Shown piece by piece: positions 15,425-15,533 of a stretch of DNA of 15,533 bases; positions within the stretch are counted from its first letter, which is position 1; every line of letters begins with the position of its first letter. The notes under the pieces were generated by a model. The model ran no database searches, was not told the origin of the DNA, and saw only the letters and a program-made list of their open reading frames with translations. This stretch comes from an uncultured Alphaproteobacteria bacterium (GTDB lineage Bacteria > Pseudomonadota > Alphaproteobacteria > RUG11792), in assembly GCA_910588255.1 (NCBI GenBank), contig CAJUOM010000024.1, positions 1-15,533 on the forward strand, read 5' to 3'. The position numbers and the translations under genes were made by a program.

Positions 15425-15453
15425 AGACTATCCTATTTTTGTTAATATGTCAA
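15425..15453 (-). promoter_or_regulatory. Sigma-70-like promoter of dnaK
   Basis: On the minus strand a consensus TTGACA (15453-15448) is followed after 17 bases by TAGTCT (15430-15425), immediately upstream of the CIRCE-like operator. A perfect -35 with a weak -10 suits a repressor-controlled promoter. I see no sigma-32-type boxes (CTTGAAA / CCCCAT). Confidence 0.75.
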
Positions 15454-15533
15454 AACAAAATTCAAAATTGTGTATTTTATGTTGTGATAGATAATTATGG
15501 AAAAGATGTTGATTGTATTATTATAATATGATA

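Noticed and set aside
15111..15494. A 127-residue plus-strand frame across the dnaK start
   Set aside because: It is antisense to the DnaK ATPase domain and crosses the dnaK promoter and operator, with no independent support.

Overview
The window is an AT-rich bacterial chromosome segment of housekeeping genes, with no transposase, integrase, CRISPR array, tRNA or rRNA that I can see. Gene content suggests an alphaproteobacterium, probably a host-associated one of the Rickettsiales/Holosporales type. The pyruvate dehydrogenase E1 is the split alpha/beta form, and PdhA resembles what I remember of rickettsial PdhA. Many intergenic stretches are nearly pure A/T, and a 24-base homopolymer lies inside an essential-type gene. 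The taxon is an inference; no marker gene here settles it.

Layout: positions 1-354 hold a possible gene end (2-106) and a promoter. pdhA-pdhB (355-2291, +) make the E1 of pyruvate dehydrogenase, without the E2 gene beside them. Convergent to them is a long run of minus-strand genes. Read 5' to 3' on the minus strand, the first block is a cell-wall group: an M23 LytM-type peptidase (7717-6302), a class A penicillin-binding protein (6302-4189) split by a poly-A tract, a small acidic exported protein (4128-3751) and a GspE/PilB-like ATPase (3746-2307). Upstream of the cell-wall group lies an unknown 137-residue protein (8291-7878). Next comes a 365-base gap with a strong palindrome overlapping a plus-strand promoter-like sequence. 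Then follow acpP-fabF (10158-8657) for fatty acid synthesis, glmS-pgi (13272-10283) for amino sugar and hexose phosphate metabolism, and dnaK (15367-13469) with its own promoter, a CIRCE-like operator and a 24-bp perfect hairpin after it.

The genes share a cell-envelope theme. Pgi supplies or drains fructose-6-phosphate, and GlmS turns it into glucosamine-6-phosphate for peptidoglycan and lipid A. ACP and FabF build acyl chains. The bifunctional PBP polymerises and cross-links peptidoglycan, and the M23 protein cuts it or regulates cutting.

The points most worth a second look are the frameshifting 24-A tract in the PBP gene, the promoter/palindrome element at 8339-8395 with a possible small RNA downstream, and the zinc-motif-less, orphan GspE-like ATPase paired with an acidic exported protein. 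I did not find a convincing new multi-gene system.
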